A stretch of DNA of 5,486 nt from positions 1 to 5,486 of the forward strand of contig PMZN01000051.1 in the NCBI GenBank assembly GCA_003170375.1, given 5' to 3'. Below, piece after piece: positions 1 through 5,486 of the stretch (the stretch's first letter is position 1; each line of letters opens with the position of its first letter). Made by a program: the position numbers and the translations under genes. This DNA comes from Acidimicrobiaceae bacterium (GTDB lineage Bacteria; Actinomycetota; Acidimicrobiia; Acidimicrobiales; Bog-793). The notes under the pieces are model-generated. The model was not told where the DNA came from. It ran no database searches and was given only the letters and a program-made list of their open reading frames with translations.

Positions 1-372
1 CGCCTGCCGGTTATCGGGGCAGTCCGCAGTCTTGATGAGGAGGCGCTCGTCCGCATCCTCGTCGAGCCCAAGAATGCCCTTGTCAAGCAGTTCCACCGTG
101 TGTTCGAGCTCGACAACGTCGAGCTCGAGTTGACTGAGGACGCCCTCGAAGCCGTCGCCCAGCAGGCGATGCTGCGAGGCACGGGCGCCCGGGGCCTCCG
201 TGCCATCCTCGAGGAGGTCCTTCTAGAGGTCATGTACGACCTGCCGAGCCGTGAGGACATCGGGCGCTGCGTGGTCGACAAGTCCGTCGTGCTCCAGCGG
301 GTCGCGCCGAGCCTGGTTCCTCGTACCACTGGTCAGGAGAAGTCCGAGCGCTCACGCCGCGCGGCTTCCTGA
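1..372 (+). CDS. clpX: ATP-dependent Clp protease ATP-binding subunit ClpX, C-terminal part (5' end outside window)
   Basis: ClpX is the hexameric AAA+ unfoldase that recognises tagged substrates, unfolds them with ATP and feeds them to the ClpP peptidase in the cytoplasm. The frame is open from base 1 and gives 123 residues before the TGA at 370-372. Seen directly: RLPVIG at the left edge, [13 protein letters not shown] (residues 19-31), the sensor-2 segment [11 protein letters not shown] (60-70) with its ATP-sensing arginine at 64, and VMYDLPS (77-83). These match the small C-terminal AAA+ domain of ClpX in order and spacing. The zinc-binding domain, Walker motifs and pore loops would lie upstream of the window. 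The last ~13 residues ([13 protein letters not shown]) are a charged, probably disordered tail; such tails vary between species. folC follows after 32 bases on the same strand. Identification is firm; only the missing N-terminal part is unknown. Confidence 0.96.
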   Translation, partial: RLPVIGAVRSLDEEALVRILVEPKNALVKQFHRVFELDNVELELTEDALEAVAQQAMLRGTGARGLRAILEEVLLEVMYDLPSREDIGRCVVDKSVVLQRVAPSLVPRTTGQEKSERSRRAAS

Positions 373-404
373 GCTGACCGGCGCTACCCAGCCTTTCTCG
401 AGGC

Positions 405-1784
405 GTGTCCCGGTCTGACCAGCAGTTCGGACTTCCCGCCGAACCTCCCTTGCTCCCTCTGCCGGGTACTGGGACTCCGTCTCTCGGCGAGACGCTGGCC
501 TGGCTTGACCGGCACGTCAACCTCGAAGCCATCGAATTGGGCCGGGCCGGGCGCCTAGGCCTGCCCAGCCTCGAACGCATCAGCGCGCTGGTGGGTGCAC
601 TCGGCGATCCACAGGCGACATACCCCATCGTTCATGTCACCGGGACGAACGGCAAGGGTTCGACGTCTCGGATGACTGCGGCGATTCTTCAGGCTTGTGG
701 GTTGTCAGTCGGCACGTACCTGAGCCCACACCTGGAGCGGATCAACGAGAGGCTCCAGTTCGACGGCGTCGAGATCACTGACGAGTCCTTCGTGAGTGTT
801 CTCGGGACGGTGGCGGAGATCGAGCGCTTCCTGGGCATCCGGGCGACCTGGTTCGAGCTCGTGACGGCGGCCGCCTACGCCTGGTTCGCCGACATGGCCG
901 CGGAGGCCGTTGTGGTGGAGGTCGGCCTCGGGGGCCGCTTTGACGCGACGAACGTCGGCCACGCGGACGTCGCGGTATTGACCAACGTCGAGCTCGATCA
1001 CACGCAGATCCTCGGAACGACGCGAGAGTCGATCGCGGCCGAGAAGGCCGGGATCATAAAGAGCGGTTCCCTCCTTGTGCTGGGCGACGAGGTGCCGGCC
1101 GTGTCCGCGATCTTCGAGGCCGAGGCCGAACTGGTAGGGGCGCGGGCGATCTGGAGAAGGGGGGCGGAATTCGGTTGCAGCTCGAATCGGCTCGCGGTCG
1201 GGGGGCGCCTGATCGACCTTTGGACGCCGCTCGGGCGATTCTCCGAAGTGCACATACCGCTTCATGGTGCGCACCAGGCTGACAATGCCGCGTGTGCCGT
1301 CGCCGCCGTGCAGGCTTTCCTCGGGACGGCGATCGAAGAGGACATCGTCTGCGACGCGCTCGCCGCGGTCAAGGTGCCCGGGCGTCTCGAGGTCGTGGGC
1401 CGCCATCCGCTGGTCGTGCTCGACGGGGCTCACAACCCCGCCGGAGCGGCCGCGGCCGGCTGGGCGCTCAAGGAGGACTTCGCTGCCGCGCGGCGGGTGA
1501 TCGTGGTGATGGGCTGCCTTCGCGGTCGCGACCCCGGAGAGCTGTTGTCCGCGCTCGGACCTGACCGCATTGCCGCGGTCGTGGCCTGTCGGCCTCCATC
1601 CCCGCGGGCTCAGGAGCCCGGCAGCGTCGTCGACGCGGCGCAGGCTCTCGGGCTCGTTGCCGAAGAGTCCGGGACGACTGCCGAGGCAGTGGGCCGGGCC
1701 CTCGAGCTCGCGGACCGGGACGATCTCGTGTTGGTGACAGGCTCTCTCTACGTCGTGGGGGCGGCACGCACGGCGCTGTGCTGA
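405..1784 (+). CDS. folC: Bifunctional folylpolyglutamate synthase / dihydrofolate synthase (FolC)
   Basis: FolC, a Mur-ligase-family enzyme, uses ATP to add glutamate to folates; many bacterial FolCs also make dihydrofolate from dihydropteroate. The 459-residue product, slightly longer than the usual ~420-450, carries the family landmarks in order: P-loop GTNGKGS (80-86), SPHLERINER (107-116), EVGLGGRFDATN (172-183), LTNVELDHTQILG (192-204), EKAGIIK (213-219) whose Lys214 matches the carbamylated lysine of bacterial FolC structures, HGAHQADNAACA (287-298), KVPGRLE (323-329), LDGAHNP (339-345) and VTGSLY (444-449). The GTG at 405 is the only ATG/GTG/TTG start between the upstream in-frame stop (375-377) and TTG 450. 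The conserved body begins near TPSLGETLAWL (24-34), so the first ~22 Pro-rich residues are an extension. GAGG at 400-403 lies one base from the GTG, too close to be a good ribosome site, so initiation may be weak or coupled to clpX translation. Whether the dihydrofolate synthase activity is retained cannot be decided from motifs alone. Confidence 0.95.
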   Translation: MSRSDQQFGLPAEPPLLPLPGTGTPSLGETLAWLDRHVNLEAIELGRAGRLGLPSLERISALVGALGDPQATYPIVHVTGTNGKGSTSRMTAAILQACGLSVGTYLSPHLERINERLQFDGVEITDESFVSVLGTVAEIERFLGIRATWFELVTAAAYAWFADMAAEAVVVEVGLGGRFDATNVGHADVAVLTNVELDHTQILGTTRESIAAEKAGIIKSGSLLVLGDEVPAVSAIFEAEAELVGARAIWRRGAEFGCSSNRLAVGGRLIDLWTPLGRFSEVHIPLHGAHQADNAACAVAAVQAFLGTAIEEDIVCDALAAVKVPGRLEVVGRHPLVVLDGAHNPAGAAAAGWALKEDFAAARRVIVVMGCLRGRDPGELLSALGPDRIAAVVACRPPSPRAQEPGSVVDAAQALGLVAEESGTTAEAVGRALELADRDDLVLVTGSLYVVGAARTALC

Positions 1785-1789
1785 CAAGG

Positions 1790-1810
1790 CGAGGCAGCCC
1801 TGCTGGCTCG
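1790..1810 (+). terminator. Imperfect hairpin after folC (candidate terminator or processing site)
   Basis: Five bases after the folC stop codon there is a 21-base inverted repeat. CGAG (1790-1793) pairs with CTCG (1807-1810) and CAGC (1795-1798) with GCTG (1802-1805), separated by a G·G mismatch (1794/1806), with a CCT loop. No T-run follows, so it is not a classical intrinsic terminator. Actinobacterial terminators often lack a U-tract, so attenuation or mRNA processing between folC and ndk is possible. The structure was found by eye; no folding energy was computed, and chance is a real alternative in GC-rich DNA. Confidence 0.3.
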
Positions 1811-1838
1811 ACATTGCCGTGTCAGCCGTGGGGCGATT

Positions 1839-1842
1839 AGGG
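1839..1842 (+). promoter_or_regulatory. Shine-Dalgarno-like site deciding the ndk start
   Basis: AGGG at 1839-1842 lies 9 bases before GTG 1852. No comparable purine-rich site precedes the upstream in-frame GTG at 1819. The spacing therefore supports 1852 as the ndk start. Confidence 0.5.
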
Positions 1843-1851
1843 TCGCCGCCC

Positions 1852-2262
1852 GTGGAGCGAACCCTTGTCATCTGCAAGCCGGACGCCGTTGAACGCGGTC
1901 TCATCGGAGAGATCATCAGCCGCCTCGAGCGCAAGGGCCTGCGCATCGTGGCGGCCGACTTGCGTACCATCGACGCGCACACTGCGAGCCGGCACTACGA
2001 AGAACACGTCGGCAAGCCTTTCTACGCCGATCTGGTCGAGTTCATCGGTCGCGGCCCCGCGATGGTCATGGTCGTGGCCGGTCCGCCCGGGACGTGGAAG
2101 GTCGTGCGAACGCTCATGGGTCCCACCAATCCTGCCGATGCACCGCCCGGCACGATTCGGGGGGACCTTGCAATCGAGATGACCGAGAACCTCATTCACG
2201 GCTCCGACGGCCCGGAGTCGGCCGCCCGGGAGATCGAGATCTTCTTCCCAGGGCTCGCCTGA
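1852..2262 (+). CDS. ndk: Nucleoside diphosphate kinase
   Basis: Ndk passes the gamma-phosphate of ATP to other (deoxy)nucleoside diphosphates through a phosphohistidine intermediate, balancing cytoplasmic NTP and dNTP pools. From GTG 1852 the product has 136 residues, the usual size for the family, and begins MERTLVICKPDAVERGL as typical Ndks do. Visible motifs are the phosphate-contacting CKPD (Lys9), YEEHVGKPFY (49-58), MGPTNPADAPPGTIRGD (89-105) and the active-site loop NLIHGSDG (113-120), with catalytic His116. The SAAREI segment and a short FFPGLA tail close the protein. The frame stays open upstream to GTG 1819, which would add 11 residues not expected in the family and has no ribosome-binding site, so I prefer 1852. 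The second serine of the common HGSDS motif is glycine here; the catalytic histidine is intact. It lies 67 bases after folC, matching the actinobacterial folC–ndk association but without the small membrane-protein gene often found between them. Confidence 0.95.
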   Translation: MERTLVICKPDAVERGLIGEIISRLERKGLRIVAADLRTIDAHTASRHYEEHVGKPFYADLVEFIGRGPAMVMVVAGPPGTWKVVRTLMGPTNPADAPPGTIRGDLAIEMTENLIHGSDGPESAAREIEIFFPGLA

Positions 2263-2311
2263 GGCTGAGTTTCGGTGCGTCGGCTCCTACCGGGCCCGAT
2301 GGCACCCGAGC

Positions 2312-2318
2312 GAGAGGA
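2312..2318 (+). promoter_or_regulatory. Shine-Dalgarno site of the nitroreductase-family gene
   Basis: GAGAGGA at 2312-2318 ends 7 bases before ATG 2326. It is the best ribosome-binding site visible in the window. It selects this ATG over the upstream in-frame candidates GTG 2275 and ATG 2299, which lack such a site. Confidence 0.65.
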
Positions 2319-2325
2319 AGTGAAG

Positions 2326-2802
2326 ATGAGCGGCCGCGAAGACTACCGCCGCCGGCTGTACAAGGGCGGCCGTCCGAACCGCCTGGCGCGGGTGCTGAAC
2401 CGGGCTTCGGCTTGGATTCATTCAGCTGGCGTTTGGCCGCAGCGCCTCGTGACGCTGGAAGTGCGCGGCCGGCTTACCGGCCGCGTCGTCAAGTTTCCTC
2501 TGGTCATGGCCGATTACGAGGGCGACCGTTACCTTGTGTCGATGCTCGGCAACGAAGTGAACTGGGTACACAACATCCAGGCAGCTGGGGGTAGAGCCGT
2601 TCTTCACCACGGCCGGCGCGAGAGCGTGTGCCTCGAGGAGGTGGAGCCCTCCGAGCGCGCCCCGATCCTCCGTCGCTATCTGGCTTGTGCTCCAGGGGCG
2701 AGGCCCCACATCCCAGTCGAGCGTGGTGCGCCTCTCGAAGCCTTCGCGGAGATTGCCCCACAGATCCCGGTGTTTCGAGTCACCGGCGCGTCACAGGCCT
2801 AG
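2326..2802 (+). CDS. F420H2-dependent quinone reductase / nitroreductase-family (Ddn-like) protein
   Basis: This 158-residue protein resembles the deazaflavin-dependent nitroreductase family (Ddn-like, formerly DUF385). Members fold as a split β-barrel and use reduced F420 to reduce quinones or other acceptors; some act on nitro compounds. What can be seen: a basic amphipathic N-terminus with PNRLARVLNRASAWI (17-31), the segment RGRLTGRVVKFPL (47-59) matching the family's GRxSGRxRxxPL phosphate-contact region, a β-hairpin DRYLVSMLG (67-75), NEVNWVHNIQA (76-86) matching the W-Y/H-x-N-L-x-A motif, and a closing strand IPVFRVTG (147-154). There is no signal peptide or membrane helix. The true substrate cannot be told from sequence; quinone reduction would fit the neighbouring respiratory-assembly genes, but that is inference. 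ATG 2326 is chosen for its ribosome-binding site; GTG 2275 would add 17 residues. The stop codon lies 12 bp into the convergent cydC gene. FMN or haem use within the same fold superfamily is a less likely alternative. Confidence 0.8.
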   Translation: MSGREDYRRRLYKGGRPNRLARVLNRASAWIHSAGVWPQRLVTLEVRGRLTGRVVKFPLVMADYEGDRYLVSMLGNEVNWVHNIQAAGGRAVLHHGRRESVCLEEVEPSERAPILRRYLACAPGARPHIPVERGAPLEAFAEIAPQIPVFRVTGASQA

Positions 2803-4548
2803 CGACCCGTTCCGGGAGGCTCCGGGCAAGGCGCAGACATCGTCGCGCCCCTCCGGTGCGGATTGGCTGACCACCCGACCATCCTCGATGACATCGACCT
2901 CGTCGAAGGCCGCCAGCTCGTCGAGCCGGTGGGTGACGTACAGGAGGCTCTTGCCCGCCGTGGTGGAGATGACGTCGTTGAGAAGCTTTTCGGCCGTCGC
3001 CTCGTCGAGCCCCGAGGTCGGCTCGTCGAGGACGAGGATCGGCGTTCGGGCCAACAGAGCCCGGGCCAGAGCGAGGCGTTGGCGTTGGCCGCCGGAGAGC
3101 TGCGCACCCTGCTCGCCGACCTTGGTGTCGAGGCCGTCGGGCAGTGAATCGATCCAGTCCCCGAGTTGTGCCGCCCGGGCCGCTGCTGTGATCTCGGCTT
3201 CGCTCGCCTCGGGTCGGGCGAGGGCGATGTTCCCCCGCATGGTCGTGTTGAACAGGTGGGTGTCCTGAGCGACCCAGGCGATCATGCGCCGGGGAGTCTC
3301 TTGACAGAGACGCTCCAGCGAGGTCCCGCCGAGCGTGGCTTCTCCGGCCTCGAGTGCCCAAAAACGAAGCAGCGTGTTCACGACGCTGCTCTTGCCTGCG
3401 CCGCTCGGCCCGACGAGGGCAACCCGACGCTCCGCCGGGATCGACATCGTGAGGCCGTCCAGGGCCCAGGGACTGTCCGGCCCGTAGCGGAGGGAGGCGT
3501 CTTTCAGGACGATGTCGGTTTCCGTAGGCTCCGGCAGCGGGTCGAGGGGATCGACGACCGGCGTCGGCAGCTCGGCGATCGCAAGCACGCGGCGCGCGGC
3601 AGCCAGGTGGTGCGAGAGCCTTGACACTGCGTCGGCCACGGGTGGCACGATCTCGAAGGCGCCGAGCGTCACCAGTGGCAGGACGGCCAGCATGTAACGG
3701 GGAAGGCGGTGGGCGCCGGACGCGGGGATCGCGACTGCCAACAGGCCGAGGACGGCAATGCCGGTGAACGCGATGGCGAGTCCAGACACCGCGCCCGCGG
3801 TCCACGAGCGGCGGCGTGCGAGACGGGCGAGGGCCTCGTCGTCGGCGAGGGCGCGGTCGAGGTACTCCTCGTCGCGCCCGAACGCCACCAGGTCCGCCGC
3901 TCCCCGGAGGAGCTCGACGACGTCGGCTGAGAGCTCGCCCCTTAGCTCCGCCTCCCTGGCCCCGAGCCCGCGCTGGCGCCCCCAGGCGAGCGTTGAGGTG
4001 AGACAGAGCGCGCCGGCCAGGCAGCCTGCGAGCACGAGACCGGCAGCCGGCAGGATGATCGCCACCAGGCATACCGCGAACACAGAGCTGAGGACCCCCA
4101 CCAGCACCGGCGAGATGCCTCGCAGAGCCAGGTCCTGGAGGGAGTCGACGTCAGCCGTCGCTCGGGAGAGCAGGTCGCCGCTGCGCCACTGGCCGAGGGC
4201 CGCGGGAGTCCGCGGTTCGACCTCGTCGTAGAGCCACAGCCGCAGGCGCCCTATCGCTCGCAGTGCCAAGTCGTGGCTGACGAGCCGTTCGCCGTAGCGC
4301 AGCGGCCCCCGGCTGAGGGCGAGAATCTGCACCCCGGCCATGAGCACCGTCAAGGTGTAAAGAGGCGGCCGGAGCGCTGCCTTGTCGATGAGCGCGCCCG
4401 AGCAAGCCATGAGAGCGACCGTGCTCATGGCGGCGCCGGCCCCAAGAGCGATAGACAGCAAGAAGCGTCCCCGGGGCGGGGCGGCTATGACGAGCAGGGC
4501 CCGCAGGATGGCCACAGCTGAGCGCCGCGGGACCTCGGGGACGCTCAC
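2791..4548 (-). CDS. cydC: Thiol reductant ABC exporter subunit CydC (fused membrane and ATP-binding domains)
   Basis: CydC pairs with CydD in the inner-membrane ABC exporter that moves reducing thiols (cysteine/glutathione in E. coli) outward; it is required to mature cytochrome bd oxidase. The 585-residue product has the family's normal size and layout. The exporter membrane domain spans about residues 15-310, with hydrophobic stretches near 28-53, 62-80, 147-165, 167-189, 251-275 and 284-306. The CydC-type segment RYGERLVSHDLALR (84-97) and GDLLSRATADVDSLQDL (124-140) point to CydC rather than a generic MsbA-like exporter. The nucleotide-binding domain shows Walker A GPSGAGKSS (380-388), Q-loop Gln428, signature LSGGQ (484-488), Walker B ILVLDEP (504-510), D-loop SGLD (512-515) and switch His540, all intact. 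It starts with GTG overlapping the cydD TGA by 4 bases and has no strong ribosome site, so translation is probably coupled to cydD. Its 3' end overlaps the convergent nitroreductase gene by 12 bp. Confidence 0.92.
   Translation of the reverse strand: MSVPEVPRRSAVAILRALLVIAAPPRGRFLLSIALGAGAAMSTVALMACSGALIDKAALRPPLYTLTVLMAGVQILALSRGPLRYGERLVSHDLALRAIGRLRLWLYDEVEPRTPAALGQWRSGDLLSRATADVDSLQDLALRGISPVLVGVLSSVFAVCLVAIILPAAGLVLAGCLAGALCLTSTLAWGRQRGLGAREAELRGELSADVVELLRGAADLVAFGRDEEYLDRALADDEALARLARRRSWTAGAVSGLAIAFTGIAVLGLLAVAIPASGAHRLPRYMLAVLPLVTLGAFEIVPPVADAVSRLSHHLAAARRVLAIAELPTPVVDPLDPLPEPTETDIVLKDASLRYGPDSPWALDGLTMSIPAERRVALVGPSGAGKSSVVNTLLRFWALEAGEATLGGTSLERLCQETPRRMIAWVAQDTHLFNTTMRGNIALARPEASEAEITAAARAAQLGDWIDSLPDGLDTKVGEQGAQLSGGQRQRLALARALLARTPILVLDEPTSGLDEATAEKLLNDVISTTAGKSLLYVTHRLDELAAFDEVDVIEDGRVVSQSAPEGRDDVCALPGASRNGSLGL
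2797..2820. terminator. Bulged inverted repeat at the convergent gene ends (possible bidirectional terminator)
   Basis: GCCT (2797-2800) pairs with AGGC (2817-2820), and CCCG (2806-2809) pairs with CGGG (2813-2816) around a TTC loop. A five-base bulge (2801-2805) on one side separates the two stems. It straddles the nitroreductase stop codon and lies inside the last codons of cydC. There is no T-run on either strand, so function is only suggested by position. This was read by eye, without an energy calculation. Confidence 0.22.
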
Positions 4549-5486
4549 GGTCTCGCGCCGTCCGGCTCGAAGACAAGCACGTCGGCTTCATCGACCCCGG
4601 CGAGCCGGCCGCCGACAAGGGCGAGAGTCCGGTCCACACGCCCGACGAGGCCGAGGCGGTGAGCGGCGACGAGGACGGTCCGGCTCTCGAGCCACGGTCC
4701 GAGGGTCTCTGCAAGCGACAGCTCGCGGCCGGCATCGAGATGGGCCGTCGGCTCGTCCAAGAGCACGATGGGAGCGTCTCGCAGCACGGCACGCGCGATG
4801 GCGATGCGCTGGCGCTCGCCGGCGCTCAGCGTCAGGCCCCCCTCGCCGACCGGGGTCTCGAGACCGTGTGGCAGTCGTTCGAGAACCCTTGACAGACCGG
4901 ACTGCTCGAGAGCGCGCGCGAGAGTTTCTTCACTGGCTCCGGCGTCGCCGAGGCGCAGGTTGTCGGCGATGGACCCGCGGACGAGATAGGGGCGCTGCGG
5001 TACCCACGCGATCTGCCGTCGCCAGTCGCGAAGCGGGAGGTCGCCCAGCTCGACGTCTCCCACGGTGAGCTTGCCGCCGACGGGGGTGACGAAGCCGAGG
5101 AGGACGGCGAGCAGCGTGGACTTGCCCGACCCGGATTCCCCGGTCACCGCCACGTGCTCGCCGAAGGCGACGTCCAGGTCGAGGCCGTCGAGCACCGGTA
5201 CCGCGCGGGCGGCGTAACGGACCTGTAGGTCGCACAGCCTGATCGTCTTCCGCGAAAGCGCGGCCAAGTCCGGCTTGCCGGCCGCGCTGGGCGCCGCGGC
5301 GCGCGCGCCTGTCGCGGTCGCGGCCACCTCGCCCACGCCACCGCCCGCCGCCTGAACGGCCGTAGCCGGCCACGGCTCGTCCAAGACCTCGAAGATCCGG
5401 TCGGCTGCCGCCTGGCCTGCGGTGCTCGCATGGAACTCGGAGGCGGCCCGTCGCAGTGGCAGATACACCTCGGGCGCCAGCACCAG
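4545..5486 (-). CDS. cydD: Thiol reductant ABC exporter subunit CydD, C-terminal part (5' end outside window)
   Basis: CydD is the partner half of the CydDC exporter. The frame is open to the right edge and gives 313 residues, covering the end of the membrane domain and the whole ATPase domain; some 250-300 N-terminal residues should lie outside. It opens with LAPEVYLPLRR (3-13) followed by EFHASTAGQAAADRIFEVL (17-35), typical of CydD just before the linker. An Ala/Gly-rich linker (about 40-78) leads to the nucleotide-binding domain: Walker A GESGSGKST (116-124), Q-loop WVPQRPYL (161-168), signature LSAGERQR (220-227), Walker B IVLLDEP (240-246), D-loop AHLD (248-251) and switch His276. The signature reads LSAGE instead of LSGGQ, a CydD-like variation; the catalytic glutamate and switch histidine are present. 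It is first in a cydD–cydC pair sharing a GTGA overlap. The promoter and any cydAB genes would be to the right of the window. The CydD call rests on the LAPEVYLPLR and LSAGE features plus the CydC neighbour. Confidence 0.92.
   Translation of the reverse strand: MVLAPEVYLPLRRAASEFHASTAGQAAADRIFEVLDEPWPATAVQAAGGGVGEVAATATGARAAAPSAAGKPDLAALSRKTIRLCDLQVRYAARAVPVLDGLDLDVAFGEHVAVTGESGSGKSTLLAVLLGFVTPVGGKLTVGDVELGDLPLRDWRRQIAWVPQRPYLVRGSIADNLRLGDAGASEETLARALEQSGLSRVLERLPHGLETPVGEGGLTLSAGERQRIAIARAVLRDAPIVLLDEPTAHLDAGRELSLAETLGPWLESRTVLVAAHRLGLVGRVDRTLALVGGRLAGVDEADVLVFEPDGARP

Noticed and set aside
373..404. Possible promoter or terminator between clpX and folC
   Set aside because: No -10/-35-like pair and no meaningful inverted repeat is visible in the 32 bases.
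705..1982. Long open frame of 425 codons on the minus strand opposite folC and ndk
   Set aside because: It is antisense to a well-recognised folC, is rich in Arg, Pro and Gly with no known motif, and is the usual by-product of G/C-biased third positions in high-GC DNA.
2291..2308. Small inverted repeat (GCC/GGC plus CGG/CCG with a two-base bulge) in the ndk–nitroreductase spacer
   Set aside because: Only three pairs lie on each side of the bulge, there is no T-run, and it sits just before a ribosome-binding site. Such stems arise readily by chance in GC-rich sequence.
2687..3268. 193-codon plus-strand frame running from the nitroreductase-family gene into the region opposite cydC
   Set aside because: It is Ser/Arg-rich low-complexity translation, out of phase with the real gene and antisense to the CydC ATPase domain.
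2780..4072. 430-codon minus-strand frame in another phase over cydC
   Set aside because: The overlapping frame encodes intact CydC with all ABC motifs. This one gives an Arg/Pro-rich translation without domains.
4382..5068. 228-codon plus-strand frame opposite cydD and the start of cydC
   Set aside because: It is extremely Arg-rich with no recognisable motif, and it opposes two clearly coding ABC-transporter frames.
1..5486. An undescribed biological system, mobile element, CRISPR array or RNA gene
   Set aside because: Essentially all the sequence is accounted for by recognisable core genes (clpX, folC, ndk, cydDC) and one F420-family enzyme. No repeat array, transposase, integrase, tRNA-like fold or unexplained long spacer was found.

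Overview
The window is high-GC DNA packed with genes, and it fits an actinobacterium (Actinomycetota). Three things support this: strong G/C bias at third codon positions, a clpX–folC–ndk gene order that echoes the actinobacterial clpX–valS–folC–ndk neighbourhood, and a gene for a deazaflavin (F420)-dependent nitroreductase-family protein, a family most abundant in actinobacteria. I cannot place it more finely. A deep-branching or uncultured lineage is possible, because valS and the small membrane-protein gene usual between folC and ndk are missing.

Left half, plus strand (1-2802): the C-terminal 123 residues of ClpX, the unfoldase of the ClpXP protease; complete folC (folylpolyglutamate/dihydrofolate synthase); ndk (nucleoside diphosphate kinase); and a short F420H2-dependent quinone reductase/nitroreductase-like gene. 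The four genes are co-directional with gaps of 32, 67 and 63 bases, using the starts I prefer. They could share a transcript, although an imperfect hairpin follows folC. For both ndk and the nitroreductase gene, an internal start with a Shine-Dalgarno-like site is better supported than the longest reading frame.

Right half, minus strand (2791-5486): the C-terminal 313 residues of CydD, then complete cydC, joined by a 4-base GTGA stop/start overlap. CydD and CydC form the heterodimeric ABC exporter of thiols (cysteine/glutathione in E. coli) needed to assemble cytochrome bd oxidase. Their promoter and any cydAB genes would lie beyond the right edge.

The two gene sets converge, and the last codons of cydC and the nitroreductase gene overlap by 12 bp, so there is no spacer between them. 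A bulged inverted repeat sits just after the nitroreductase stop, inside the cydC 3' end.

I found no mobile element, CRISPR array, tRNA, rRNA or convincing promoter, and no gap longer than about 70 bases between genes. The window looks like ordinary core housekeeping and respiratory-assembly genes. I see no evidence for a previously undescribed system; the points worth checking concern gene order, start sites and the overlapping convergent ends.
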